This document shows, piece by piece, positions 45,833-55,400 of a DNA stretch of 64,000 nt. Both the position numbers and the translations under genes were made by a program. How positions within the stretch are numbered: the stretch's first letter is position 1; each line of letters starts with the position of its first letter. The notes below the pieces were generated by a model that saw only the letters and a program-made list of their open reading frames with translations, made no database searches and was not told where the DNA came from. The DNA lies in contig JBCBMZ010000005.1 in the NCBI GenBank assembly GCA_039822005.1, positions 122,915-186,914 on the forward strand, read 5' to 3'. The stretch is from JBCBDX01 sp039822005 (GTDB taxonomy: Bacteria > Pseudomonadota > Alphaproteobacteria > Rhizobiales > Rhizobiaceae).

Positions 45833-46765
45833 TCATGGTGCTACTTCCAACTGGTCAGCAACGCCGGCGCCAAAAAGGCCGGCGCACGTCACTTTCTCAT
45901 AATCTTCAAAGCCGGCCAACGGTACTGGCGCAAGGCCGATGGTTGCCGGATCGGCGATACTTTCTTTCAGCGTAAAGCGATTGGTATCGGCGGTAAAATC
46001 AAAATAGCCACCCCACAGTGCGCGGGCGCTCGAGCGTCCATCTTTAACTTGAACGAGGATGGACGCCGTCTGCAGGATCAAGTCCTTGTCAGACACATAA
46101 GGAAAGCGATTACTCGGGGCGCTTGGCAGCACTGCAGCCAGGGGAGCCGAATAGGCTGTAGGGTCGACAATCGGCAACCCATTGTGGATAGTGACAGTCA
46201 TCAACAGCCTTTCAAATGCAATGCCGCTAATGCCGTCCAGTTCATAGATTTCTTCAATGCCCTCATAGGGTCCATGTTTCATGCCAAAAGTGGCCAACGC
46301 TTCACCGGGTGCACTGCCCGGCCCGGATGAAGGCGTCCGGAAGCTGACAATCGCCTCGGCTAAGTTGCGAGCCTGCGTGACGGGAAGACCCATGGCTTCC
46401 ACGCCCGCTGCAACCAGCGGCTCAGCAGAAACATTCAAATCAACCAGTCCAGCCTGATCCTGCGCAACGACCATGATCTGGTAAGGGCCGCATTGAGTTT
46501 CAAAGACAGTACTGTCCATCGTCAACGGCGCGAGGGGCTCGCTGACACGCAACGCAATGCGCCTGGCAATCACTTGGGCCAGGCCGCGTGCAAGGATTTC
46601 CTGGCGCACTGACAAATGGTTGCGGGAGTCAATGGTGAACTCGGTCCGGGCAGCGAGGACCAATGGCGTAATCACTGCGGTTACGATGAGCAGGAACAGG
46701 AGAACCGTGACCAACGCAAAAGCGGCATCGCCAGAGCTTTTTTGGAAACGGTGCCCTTCACGCAT
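45833..46765 (-). CDS. gspK: Type II secretion minor pseudopilin GspK
   Basis: 310 residues, the large tip pseudopilin. The signature is GDAA|FALVTVLLFLLIVTAV with Ala at -1 and no Glu5, as usual for GspK in lacking Glu5. The soluble domain includes LVDLNVSAEPLVAAG and the EEIYELDGISGIAFERL segment typical of GspK. ATG at 46765 follows the GspC stop by 2 bp. Confidence 0.87.
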   Translation of the reverse strand: MREGHRFQKSSGDAAFALVTVLLFLLIVTAVITPLVLAARTEFTIDSRNHLSVRQEILARGLAQVIARRIALRVSEPLAPLTMDSTVFETQCGPYQIMVVAQDQAGLVDLNVSAEPLVAAGVEAMGLPVTQARNLAEAIVSFRTPSSGPGSAPGEALATFGMKHGPYEGIEEIYELDGISGIAFERLLMTVTIHNGLPIVDPTAYSAPLAAVLPSAPSNRFPYVSDKDLILQTASILVQVKDGRSSARALWGGYFDFTADTNRFTLKESIADPATIGLAPVPLAGFEDYEKVTCAGLFGAGVADQLEVAP

Positions 46766-46767
46766 CA

Positions 46768-47262
46768 CTAATTTTGCGCGTAAAGATCGAACTTAAATGA
46801 CTTCCCGGCCTTGGTCACCTGAACAATTTCGGGTTCTATGGCGACCAGCTTAAAGCCTTCCAACTCTGCACCGACCGTCAACCACTCTGGTGTACCGCTG
46901 CCTCGCTCCAACATTAACGCACTTCGCTGTGATCCGGTGATGGAAATGCCCAATATCACAAAGTCGGGCCGCTTTACGTTTGCCTTGGCTACATCGGGTT
47001 TGGCAGACGCTTTTGGCTTGGCTGCCGGTTTGAACGGGCGGCGACTACGGTTGAACACCGGGCGGGCCAGCGACTGGACCTGCGTCAATTGGTTTGCATC
47101 AAGTGCCTGATCATTTTCAGGGGACGCTAACAGCGCACCACTGCCGCCAGCGTTTACCGGCGAACGCGGCGACAAGGGAGCCACGTCAATGGGCGTTTCA
47201 TAACGCACGAAGTTCAAATAGCCCAATGCGGCCAGCAACAAGGTAAGAGTGACGATCCTCAT
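46768..47262 (-). CDS. GspC-like/GspN-like T2SS component
   Basis: 164 residues. One N-terminal helix, a Pro- and Ala-rich linker (RSRRPFKPAAKPKASAKPD), then a small domain with FVILGISITGSQRSALMLER and WLTVGAELEGFKLVAIEPE, like the HR domain of GspC that links to the secretin. There is no PDZ or coiled-coil part. It is the best candidate for GspC here, but a PilP-like or GspN-like name would also fit. Confidence 0.68.
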   Translation of the reverse strand: MRIVTLTLLLAALGYLNFVRYETPIDVAPLSPRSPVNAGGSGALLASPENDQALDANQLTQVQSLARPVFNRSRRPFKPAAKPKASAKPDVAKANVKRPDFVILGISITGSQRSALMLERGSGTPEWLTVGAELEGFKLVAIEPEIVQVTKAGKSFKFDLYAQN

Positions 47263-47858
47263 GTCCCCCCCGTTACTTCATCGGGGACCAGAGCGCCAAA
47301 TACATCCAGTTTGACAAACATGTTTGTCGGCAGCCGTTTGCCCGAGGCATCCACCACCTCTTGTGCGCGGATATTGGCGTTTCGAATGATCAGGTAGGGG
47401 GTCGATGTTTCAAGCGCATAGATCAGCGACAACACGTCGTCGCTCTTTCCGTTCACATCCACCGATAACCCGACATAGCGCACACCATCGCGTTCGCTGG
47501 CCGGCAGATTGCCGACGGATTGAACATTGGCGGCGCTTGTCTGGGCAAGCGCATTGATGCGCCCCTGAAGGTCAGCAAGAATAACCGCTTCGCTGGGCCC
47601 GCGCAGAAACAGCACGTCGTCGGCATTTTCTTGTGTGTCATTGTTGGCGTTGCGCAGCGCAGGCTCCATTTGGGCAATCGCTTGCAACTGCCCGAGCCGT
47701 TCGCGCTTTGCGACAATGTCAGCAATGCTGTTGGCATGATCGCGAACAATGAGAGCGCCGAGCCAAGCCGCTACGAGCAAAGCGCCAGCAGGTGCCAAGA
47801 TCGCCAGCAATCGCTGAACGCCAATGGGCGCATTCATCAAGCGGGTCAGGCTAAACAC
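47259..47858 (-). CDS. gspM: Type II secretion protein GspM
   Basis: 199 residues. One N-terminal helix (LLAILAPAGALLVAAWLGALIV) followed by a coiled coil and a ferredoxin-like domain, the T2SSM-type layout. It overlaps gspL by 8 bp and the GspC-like gene by 4 bp. It is expected to pair with GspL in the inner-membrane platform. Confidence 0.8.
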   Translation of the reverse strand: MFSLTRLMNAPIGVQRLLAILAPAGALLVAAWLGALIVRDHANSIADIVAKRERLGQLQAIAQMEPALRNANNDTQENADDVLFLRGPSEAVILADLQGRINALAQTSAANVQSVGNLPASERDGVRYVGLSVDVNGKSDDVLSLIYALETSTPYLIIRNANIRAQEVVDASGKRLPTNMFVKLDVFGALVPDEVTGGT

Positions 47859-48909
47859 CGGGCGCCTCCAAATTCATGGAAATGGTGAACCGCTCCCCAA
47901 CTTCCGCGGAGACGCGCAAGACAGGATTTCTAAATGTCGGCGCTTCAAAGTAAGGCGACCCTTCAAGAACTGACACAAGGCTGGAAGCGGAGGTTGTAAA
48001 GCCGGAAATCCGGACATTGTTGCTGTCAAGTTCGACATCGGTCAGCCAAGCATTGTCGGGCAGAATTTTGGACAGTTCCTCGATGATCAGCGTGAGCGGC
48101 ACGGTATCGGTCTTTTCCTGCCTGATGGTGACAATTCGCTCCACGGCAACGCGTCGCTGCGCGATGAGTGAACGCACATTGGCGGCTCGCGATGTTGCCT
48201 GTTGTAGCTCATCATCGAGCAGGCGCCCCGCTTCGACATGGCGCCATTTGACATGTCCGTAAGTCGCCAGCATCGCCAGCACCACCAAGACAACGAGCAG
48301 CACCGACAGCTGACCCATAAAGCGCGAAAAGCCACGGGGGTTGTTTAGTTGAGCAATCCCCGCAGGTGCGACCCAGCCCGGTCGGCTATCGTGCGCATTT
48401 TCAAGCATGATACTGGCCACCGTGAAGCCGCCTCGCCGACACACATCAAGCACCGGGCCCAAAATCTGTTTCTTCACAGCGCCGTAGGTGCTGCCGACAT
48501 CCTGCGTCTCGACAGGAAAAAGATACACATCATGTGCCTTAAGGGGGGTACTCGACACCAGATCAAGGGCTGCCATTTTCTCAAACTGACTCGGGGGCAA
48601 CTTGAGCGGTGCCAATTGTTTCATGAAGTAGCGGTTGCGCGGAACCCGTATGGTGCAACGCCGCGAACGGTCAGACACTTTGCGATTGAGGCGCCGCACC
48701 GCACCCAGCAACGCGGTTTCATCAACCGCTTTGTCGGCCATATGACGACCATCATCGAGTTCAGCGACAATTTCGTATCCGTCATGTTGCGGGAGCGTGA
48801 CGGCTAATGGCGCAAGGTGCGCTGAAGGGCTCGACGCACGACCCAACATGCCGTTGACTGTTTCAAGCCACCAGGTACGAATATCCACTAATGAACGCAT
48901 AGCACTCAT
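47851..48909 (-). CDS. gspL: Type II secretion protein GspL (with PilN-like region)
   Basis: 352 residues. The N-terminal about 200 residues resemble the cytoplasmic actin-like part of GspL, followed by a helix (LSVLLVVLVVLAMLATYGHV) and a periplasmic part with IIEELSKILPDNAWLTDVEL, the PilN/GspL type. It is the first gene of the leftward operon, divergent from gspD. The start ATG at 48909 has no strong ribosome site; ATG at 48900 is an alternative. Confidence 0.82.
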   Translation of the reverse strand: MSAMRSLVDIRTWWLETVNGMLGRASSPSAHLAPLAVTLPQHDGYEIVAELDDGRHMADKAVDETALLGAVRRLNRKVSDRSRRCTIRVPRNRYFMKQLAPLKLPPSQFEKMAALDLVSSTPLKAHDVYLFPVETQDVGSTYGAVKKQILGPVLDVCRRGGFTVASIMLENAHDSRPGWVAPAGIAQLNNPRGFSRFMGQLSVLLVVLVVLAMLATYGHVKWRHVEAGRLLDDELQQATSRAANVRSLIAQRRVAVERIVTIRQEKTDTVPLTLIIEELSKILPDNAWLTDVELDSNNVRISGFTTSASSLVSVLEGSPYFEAPTFRNPVLRVSAEVGERFTISMNLEAPGV

Positions 48910-49223
48910 ATTAGTACGTTATTCCCGCTGCAAATTCGCCACCCTGCCCTTGATGATGTGGCTGTCGTTCGTCCGATACTATCTTGAGTTTGTCTCATCT
49001 GGTAGCCCCGATCTAAAAGTCGGGGCGCACTTAAACATTAACACTGATGTGTGCGAATTGATGAGGCCGGCGCGTACAAAACTTGTTTCAACGTTGAGAG
49101 TGTGCACAATAGAAGCGAGCGCGAGGGAAGGGACCTAAACGCTTGTTCCGCGGGCAAATTTGTATCGTCTGAGCCGGAGTAGAGCAGTAAAGCTGCGTTG
49201 GGTGTGCCGCCAAGGCTGGGTGT
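48910..49223. promoter_or_regulatory. Divergent promoter region between gspL and gspD
   Basis: 314 bp with no convincing gene. It must carry both gsp promoters. The clearest structure is the inverted repeat at 49005-49026. I cannot identify -35/-10 boxes with confidence. Confidence 0.6.
49005..49026. repeat. Inverted repeat in the gsp divergent promoter region
   Basis: GCCCCGA, an 8-base loop, then TCGGGGC. It could be an operator or an RNA hairpin in the gspD leader. No T run follows, so a terminator is less likely. Confidence 0.5.
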
Positions 49224-51317
49224 ATGAGAGTATTTTTTGTCTTTGCGGGATTGCTGTTCCTTCTTGGCGGATGCGCCTCGGGATCCGGTGACAGCCGGTT
49301 CGATAAGATTTTAAGCGGTCTCGACAACAGCGGCAATCCGAACAGCGGCCGCGCTGGCGGTTCTTCCAACGCCATCAGTTCCGGCCAACAGGGCTCTGAG
49401 GTTTCGCGCATAGTTGATCCCGGAACCGGCTCGTTTGTTTCCTCGCGCGCGCCAGAGCTCAGCGTTTCGCAGCTGCCAAGCGGTGCGCAAGGCTATACGC
49501 TCAACCTCGTCGAAGCGCCGATCGCAGCTGCGGCAAAGTCCGTCCTCGGCGATACACTTGGTCTCACCTACACAATTGATAACACCGTGCGCGGAAATGT
49601 GACGCTACAAACCAGCGGAGCGGTCACGCGCGAAGTGTTAATTGAAATTTTCGAGACTGCATTGTCTGCCAACGGTGCGAGCTTGAGCCGCAGCGGTGTG
49701 GGTTACCAGATTGTGCCCATCGGCAGCGCTCTCGCCTCAACACCCAGCGTCAGCGTGCCTTCTGTCACGCCCGGTACGCCGGGTCTGAAAATCCAGGTGA
49801 TCGAACTGCGTCATATTTCCGCTGACGAGATGCGCAATATTCTTGCGCCCATCAGTCGCGAGGGTTCGATCCTACGGGCAGATGCGAACCGTAACTATAT
49901 CATGCTGGCCGGCACAAACGCCGACCTTGCCGCCATGCGCGAAGCCATTGCGGTTTTCGATGTGGATTGGATGCGAGGCATGTCCGTTGCCCTGCACCCG
50001 CTGAACACATCGCAGCCAGCCGAGGTCGCGCGGGAGCTCGAAACGATCTTCAAAGCCCGCGAAGGACCGGGGGCCGATCTGATTCAATTCATTCCCAATG
50101 ATCGATTGCGTTCAGTACTGGTGATTACATCCCGCCCACAATATCTGGCGCGCGCTGAGGCATGGATTCAAAGGCTGGACCGGTTAGCGGACGCCAGCGA
50201 TGAGCAGCTCTTTGTCTACAACATCCAAAACAGGCCGGCCAAAGAACTGGCAGCCGTGTTGCAATCCATCGTTTCCGACAGTGCGTCCGGTGGCATCAGT
50301 TCACCGGTATCGCCGGATTTGACGTCAACCGATGTCAGCGCCGAAGGCGGTGTTGGCGCTGAGAGTATTGCGACGCCGACCATTACCTCGACCGGTCCAG
50401 GTGGTGCACCGATTTCGGTTGTGGCCGATGAAGAGAACAATGCGTTGCTCATCTCCACCACCGCGCGTGAGTACAAACGGATTGAACAGATTTTGCGCCA
50501 GCTAGACGTGTTGCCCACACAGGTCTTTCTTGAGACCGTGATCGCTGAGGTCACGCTTAATGATGAGCTGGAATTTGGCGTGCGCTTCTTTTTTGAAAGC
50601 GGCGGTTTTGCGTTGCGCTTGTCAGAGTTGGCAACCGGGTTTGTCGGCATTTCACCGCCGGGGCTTGGCTGGACATTCGCGACGGGCGATTTCCGTGTTG
50701 CGCTCAATGCGCTATCGACGATCACCGAGGTGAAAGTCATTTCATCTCCAAACCTTTTGGCTTTGAACAATCAGGAAGCAATTCTGCAAATTGGCGACCA
50801 GGTGCCGATTGTCACCCAGACTTCGACCAGCACGGACTCGGCCGGTGCGCCGGTGATCAACACGGTGGAACTGCGCGACACGGGCATCATTTTGACCATG
50901 ACACCGCGCGTCAATTCATCCGGGCGGGTTCTTCTGGACATTGAGCAAGAAGCCAGCAGCGTCATTGAGACAACATCATCGGGCATTGATAGCCCGACCA
51001 TTCAGCAGCGCAAGATAGCGACCCGGGTGGTTGTGAATGATGGCGAGGCAATCGCGCTTGGCGGGCTTATTCAGGAGCGTGAAACATCCAACTCAAGCCA
51101 AGTGCCGGTGCTCGGCGACGTGCCGGTTGTCGGCAACTTGTTCCGGAGCAAAAGGTCACGCTCGGAACGGACAGAACTGATTATTTTCATCCGGCCGCGC
51201 GTGATCCGTAACATTCATGAGGCGCGCGCCATAACGGACGAGTTCCGTCGCCAAATGGATTTTTCCAGCCCGACCTTCCGGGAACGGCTTGATCAAAATC
51301 TGGAACGCTTGCGCTAA
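49224..51317 (+). CDS. gspD: Type II secretion outer membrane secretin GspD
   Basis: 697 residues. The N-terminus MRVFFVFAGLLFLLGGCASG has a lipobox (LGGC), so it is probably a lipoprotein. N0-N3 domains follow, then the secretin domain with VIAEVTLNDELEFGVRFFFE, LLALNNQEAILQIGDQVPIVT and the VPVLGDVPVVGNLFRSK signature. It forms the outer membrane channel. The start has AAGG about 11 bases upstream. gspO follows 9 bp later. Confidence 0.95.
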   Translation: MRVFFVFAGLLFLLGGCASGSGDSRFDKILSGLDNSGNPNSGRAGGSSNAISSGQQGSEVSRIVDPGTGSFVSSRAPELSVSQLPSGAQGYTLNLVEAPIAAAAKSVLGDTLGLTYTIDNTVRGNVTLQTSGAVTREVLIEIFETALSANGASLSRSGVGYQIVPIGSALASTPSVSVPSVTPGTPGLKIQVIELRHISADEMRNILAPISREGSILRADANRNYIMLAGTNADLAAMREAIAVFDVDWMRGMSVALHPLNTSQPAEVARELETIFKAREGPGADLIQFIPNDRLRSVLVITSRPQYLARAEAWIQRLDRLADASDEQLFVYNIQNRPAKELAAVLQSIVSDSASGGISSPVSPDLTSTDVSAEGGVGAESIATPTITSTGPGGAPISVVADEENNALLISTTAREYKRIEQILRQLDVLPTQVFLETVIAEVTLNDELEFGVRFFFESGGFALRLSELATGFVGISPPGLGWTFATGDFRVALNALSTITEVKVISSPNLLALNNQEAILQIGDQVPIVTQTSTSTDSAGAPVINTVELRDTGIILTMTPRVNSSGRVLLDIEQEASSVIETTSSGIDSPTIQQRKIATRVVVNDGEAIALGGLIQERETSNSSQVPVLGDVPVVGNLFRSKRSRSERTELIIFIRPRVIRNIHEARAITDEFRRQMDFSSPTFRERLDQNLERLR

Positions 51318-51326
51318 CACTCAGTC

Positions 51327-51842
51327 ATGCTGATTGACGCTTTGACGGGATTTACGCCGACCTTGTTATTCGTCTTCGGCGGCTTGTTGCTTATCATGAC
51401 CGTTGGAGTAGCCCATTTTGATGTGACGGAGCTACGTATACCAAATGTGCTCAACGCCGCGCTCTTTATATGCGGTTTAGTCCAATTGGCTTTTTTGGCG
51501 ACGGCAACGGGCCGATCGTTTGTAACGATGCTGGGCGTGGGTCTTGGTTCCTCGATCTTAACGGCGAGCGTCTTCTTCTTGGTAAGAGAAGTGCATTATC
51601 GACTGCGGGGCAAAGTCGGCCTGGGCCTCGGAGATGTAAAAATGGCAGGTGCTCTTGCACCGTGGGTCCATCCCGCCAATATCAGCCTTGTGATTTTGGC
51701 CGCTTGCCTAGGGGCGTTGATCTATGTTCTTTTCGCGCGGCGCACGGCCCACTTCAGATCGCGCAGTGGGCGCGTGCCGTTCGGGGCGTTCCTGGGATTG
51801 GGTCTTGTTATCATCTGGGTGTTTGAGCGGGTATCAACGTGA
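51327..51842 (+). CDS. Minimal prepilin peptidase (A24), GspO-type
   Basis: 171 residues, all of it the aspartyl peptidase domain. The two catalytic aspartates are in HFDVTELRIPN and GLGLGDVKMAG. The N-terminal methyltransferase domain and its cysteine pairs, normal in GspO/PilD (about 280 residues), are absent, as in CpaA/TadV peptidases. Being inside the gsp operon, it should process the five pseudopilins here. Confidence 0.87.
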   Translation: MLIDALTGFTPTLLFVFGGLLLIMTVGVAHFDVTELRIPNVLNAALFICGLVQLAFLATATGRSFVTMLGVGLGSSILTASVFFLVREVHYRLRGKVGLGLGDVKMAGALAPWVHPANISLVILAACLGALIYVLFARRTAHFRSRSGRVPFGAFLGLGLVIIWVFERVST

Positions 51843-52294
51843 CTATTTTTCGTCGGCAGAAAAGCAGTAAACCAAGTTCAACCGGTCGCGGCGATGAGGC
51901 GGGGTTCACCCTTGTTGAATTGCTCGTGGTGATCGGGATCATCGTTCTGATTGCGAGCCTGGCGGCGCCGCAGGTGCTTCGATATCTGGGTTCCGCACGC
52001 AGTGACGCGGCTCAGGCGCAAATTTCAAACCTGGAAAGTGCACTGGAACTGTTCTTTATCGACAATTTGCGGTTCCCCACCAATGACGAGGGACTATCGG
52101 CCCTTTCGACACCAAGTGTCGAACTGCAATCAACTTGGAACGGGCCTTATCTGCGCGGTGCCGATGCACTGGTCGACCCGTGGGGCAGGCCGTATCGATA
52201 CGCCACCGAGGGTAGCGACTTCGTCATCAGCAGTCTTGGCCGTGATGGACAGGAAGGCGGCAGTGGCGAGGATGCCGATGTTACCAACCGCTAA
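51839..52294 (+). CDS. gspG: Type II secretion major pseudopilin GspG
   Basis: 151 residues. Prepilin signature DEAG|FTLVELLVVIGIIVLIASLAAP with Gly at -1 and Glu5. The soluble domain has LRFPTNDEGL and WGRPYRYA, typical of GspG. Start GTG at 51839 overlaps the peptidase gene by 4 bp. Its leader before the cleavage site is long, about 22 residues. Confidence 0.93.
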   Translation: MTIFRRQKSSKPSSTGRGDEAGFTLVELLVVIGIIVLIASLAAPQVLRYLGSARSDAAQAQISNLESALELFFIDNLRFPTNDEGLSALSTPSVELQSTWNGPYLRGADALVDPWGRPYRYATEGSDFVISSLGRDGQEGGSGEDADVTNR

Positions 52295-52382
52295 GTAAAT
52301 TTGCGCGCGTCATTGTCACAAATGTTATAGCCGACAGAGTATTCCCTAAGGGAAATATCCTTGAAACAAATTCAGCCTTCAT

Positions 52383-52403
52383 GCAATCTTGTCAAAAGAT
52401 TGC
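52383..52403. repeat. Hairpin at the ribosome-binding site of the permease-propeller gene
   Basis: GCAATCTT, loop GTCAA, then AAGATTGC: a perfect 8-bp stem ending 1 base before AAGGGGGG (52405-52412), the Shine-Dalgarno for the ATG at 52420. It could tune translation of the gene. Confidence 0.5.
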
Positions 52404-52419
52404 TAAGGGGGGCATTCTT

Positions 52420-55400
52420 ATGGGCACTATAGTTGTAAAAGCATTTCGATTTCGGTTTTGGATGTGCGTAGCGCTCATAGCGATACTAGCGCTCCAGTTT
52501 TGGACTACGTCCCGGTACCCGTCCCTCAATGAAAAAGCCATGATGAGCGGTGCCTTCCAACTGGAAGACCCGCTATCTTTCGATGCCTGGATGACGCTTC
52601 GGCCGGAAGACCCGGTAGGGCAACGCATTTTGGTAACAACGGTCAACTGGATTGAGACAAACCAGCAAGGTATGACCTTCGGGGTTTTGTTTGGCGCGGC
52701 GCTGCTGACGCTTTTTGGCTATTTGAGCCGGACCAGTTTCAAAGGCAGTTTTGCCAATGCCTTTGCAGGACTGGGGATAGGCGCACCGCTTGGCGTGTGT
52801 GTGAATTGCGCGGCCCCCATCGCGCGGGCCATGTATAATGGCGGAGCACGCCTTGAGACCACAATGGCTGCCATGATTGCATCGCCCACCCTCAATGTGA
52901 TCGTGCTAACGATGCTTTTCTCGCTTCTACCCCTTTATATGGCGCTCGCGAAACTGGCGCTGAGTTTCATTGTCATCCTTCTTCTGGTGCCTTTGATTGC
53001 ATGGCTGCTTCCTCGGGATCTACTGGAAGTTGAGCCAAAATTGCGTGTAGCATCGCCACTACCGGCCCCCACTGCTGCCGGATGGGACGAACCCTTAAAA
53101 GATGCGGTTTTTCGTTTCGCGCGCGATTACCTCTCGAACCTGTTTTTTATTGTTACGCGGACCGTTCCACTCATGCTTCTGGCTGGCTTTCTCGGCGCCA
53201 TTGTTGCCACTTTGCTGCCCGCAGACCTGCTCAACGATGTGTCCTTTTCGCTTCCGGCTGTTTTAATCGTAGCGGCGGTCGGCATCTTCTTGCCCGTTCC
53301 GATCGGTTTTGATGTTGTAACCAGCAGTGCTATGCTCGCTGCCGGGCTATCGCCTGGTTTCGTGATGACGCTTCTCTTCGCCCTCGGCGTGTTTTCCGTC
53401 TATTCCTACATGATTCTGGCTGGAGCGGTTTCAATCCGCGCAGCCTCACTTTTGGCCGGTGCGCTTATCATCGTCTCAGCGGTTGCGGGCATATTTGCGC
53501 ACCATTATGAACAAAACGCCACCAATCGGGCGCTTGAACTCCTCACCGGTTTTCATCAGGTCATCATTCCACCTGCGCATGCTGCAGGTCTAACAGATGC
53601 AATTGTTGATCAACAGTTCGGCGACGCACGGATAACGGTTTCCTCAAGGCCGCACTTTCCACCAGCCTCGGCGGGTCAGCCGGTCGGTGAAAAGACTTTT
53701 ACGCGACGGGAGGCATGGCATTTGGGCATCGACCAGCCGGTTGAGTTCTCCATCGATTATATGTGGCCGCCTTTTTGGGAAGGGCGGTCGATCGCCGCCA
53801 CTGATTTTGATCGCGATGGTGATCCGGACATCATTATCGCCTCAACCCGCGTTGGCATGTATGTTTACGTCAATGACGGTACCGGTCAGTTCTCGCGAAG
53901 CGGCCAGGGCCTGGCATCGTTCGCGGACATGCCAGTTTTCAACATCGTTCCGGCAGATTTTGACAATGATGGCTGGCCTGATCTTTTCGTCACAACGTAC
54001 CAAGCGGGCAATTTCATCGTCTATAACCGTGCTGGCACATTTGACATGGACAATGCGTTGCCGGTGCGGAACCGCGACGATGCGATCCTAACGCTGGCCG
54101 TGGCCATCGCGGACATTGACGGCAATGGCTATCTCGACATCATCAAGGGCAATTGGGCGGCCGGTTGGTACCGCCGCATACCCGGCGAAGAGGCGCGCAA
54201 TCGGATTGTTTTCAACAGCAATGGAAGGCCGGACGGTTCTGAACATTTTGATCTACCGGGCTTGCCCGGTGAAACTTTGAGCGTGTTGGTTTCGGACATC
54301 GATGATGATGGCCATGCGGACATGGTCATAGCCAATGATTTTGAGTTACCGGACTATGTGTATTTTGGCCGCGAGGGTGGTGGATTTACTCTGTCCCAGC
54401 GCGATGATGGGCGCATCCCCATGACGACGACCACCACAATGGCCGTCAAATCGGCAGACCTGCACAATGATGGCAGCAAGGAAATTTACTTCGCGCAAAT
54501 TGCGGGCCGCTCGTCCGGCATTTCCGAGCGGCTAAAGTTGCAGCCACTTGAGCACTATTGCGATTTGGTCGAACGTGAAGATGATCTGGAAACGTGCCAA
54601 ACCAACTTGACCATCAAGGCTTGGTACCGGACGGGCAATAATTTCAATCCGGACTTTGCGCAAAAATGCTTCGAGTTGCCTGCATCGCGACAGGCGACAT
54701 GCAAGGCCATGTTGATCAAGGATCTGGCCATTCAAAATCGCGATCCGCAGATCTGCGCATTAATTCCCACCGACCAACAGTTGCCACGTCAGTATTGCGA
54801 CATTCATTTCAAGCCCGGCCAAGAACTGACCGAAGGCGACGTGGCGCAAACCATTCCGCAAATCCTGCGGCGAAACGTGCTTCTGGCTGCGCAGCCCGAT
54901 GGAACTTTTCAAGAGCGTGCCGAAGAAGAAAATCTGGAAGTCGGCGGTTGGAGCTGGGATGTCAAAATTGCTGATTTCGATCAGGACGGTTTCCAAGATG
55001 TTTTGATCGTCAATGGTACATGGGTTCCCAACGAGGTCAGTCCATCAAACATCTTTTTACGCAATCGCGGCGACGGCACCTTCGAGGAACAGACTGAAGC
55101 CAATGGATTGATTGACTATGCCATTACCGCCGCCGCCGTTCGAGTGGATATCGATCTGGATGGTGATCTTGATCTGATCACTGTGCCGGTCAACGCGCCG
55201 GTCAGCGCTTTTATTAACACTCAGGAATTGTCGAACGCTGTAACCGTTGAACTGGAAGACTTCAAAGCCAACAGGTTTGGTATCGGCGCCGAGGTTTCCC
55301 TTTCTGTGGCCGTGGCTGACGGAGATGATTTGGTCATGCGCCGCGAAATCCAGAAGGGTGGCGGGTTCATGTCGTTTGATGCGCCCATCGCGCATTTCGG

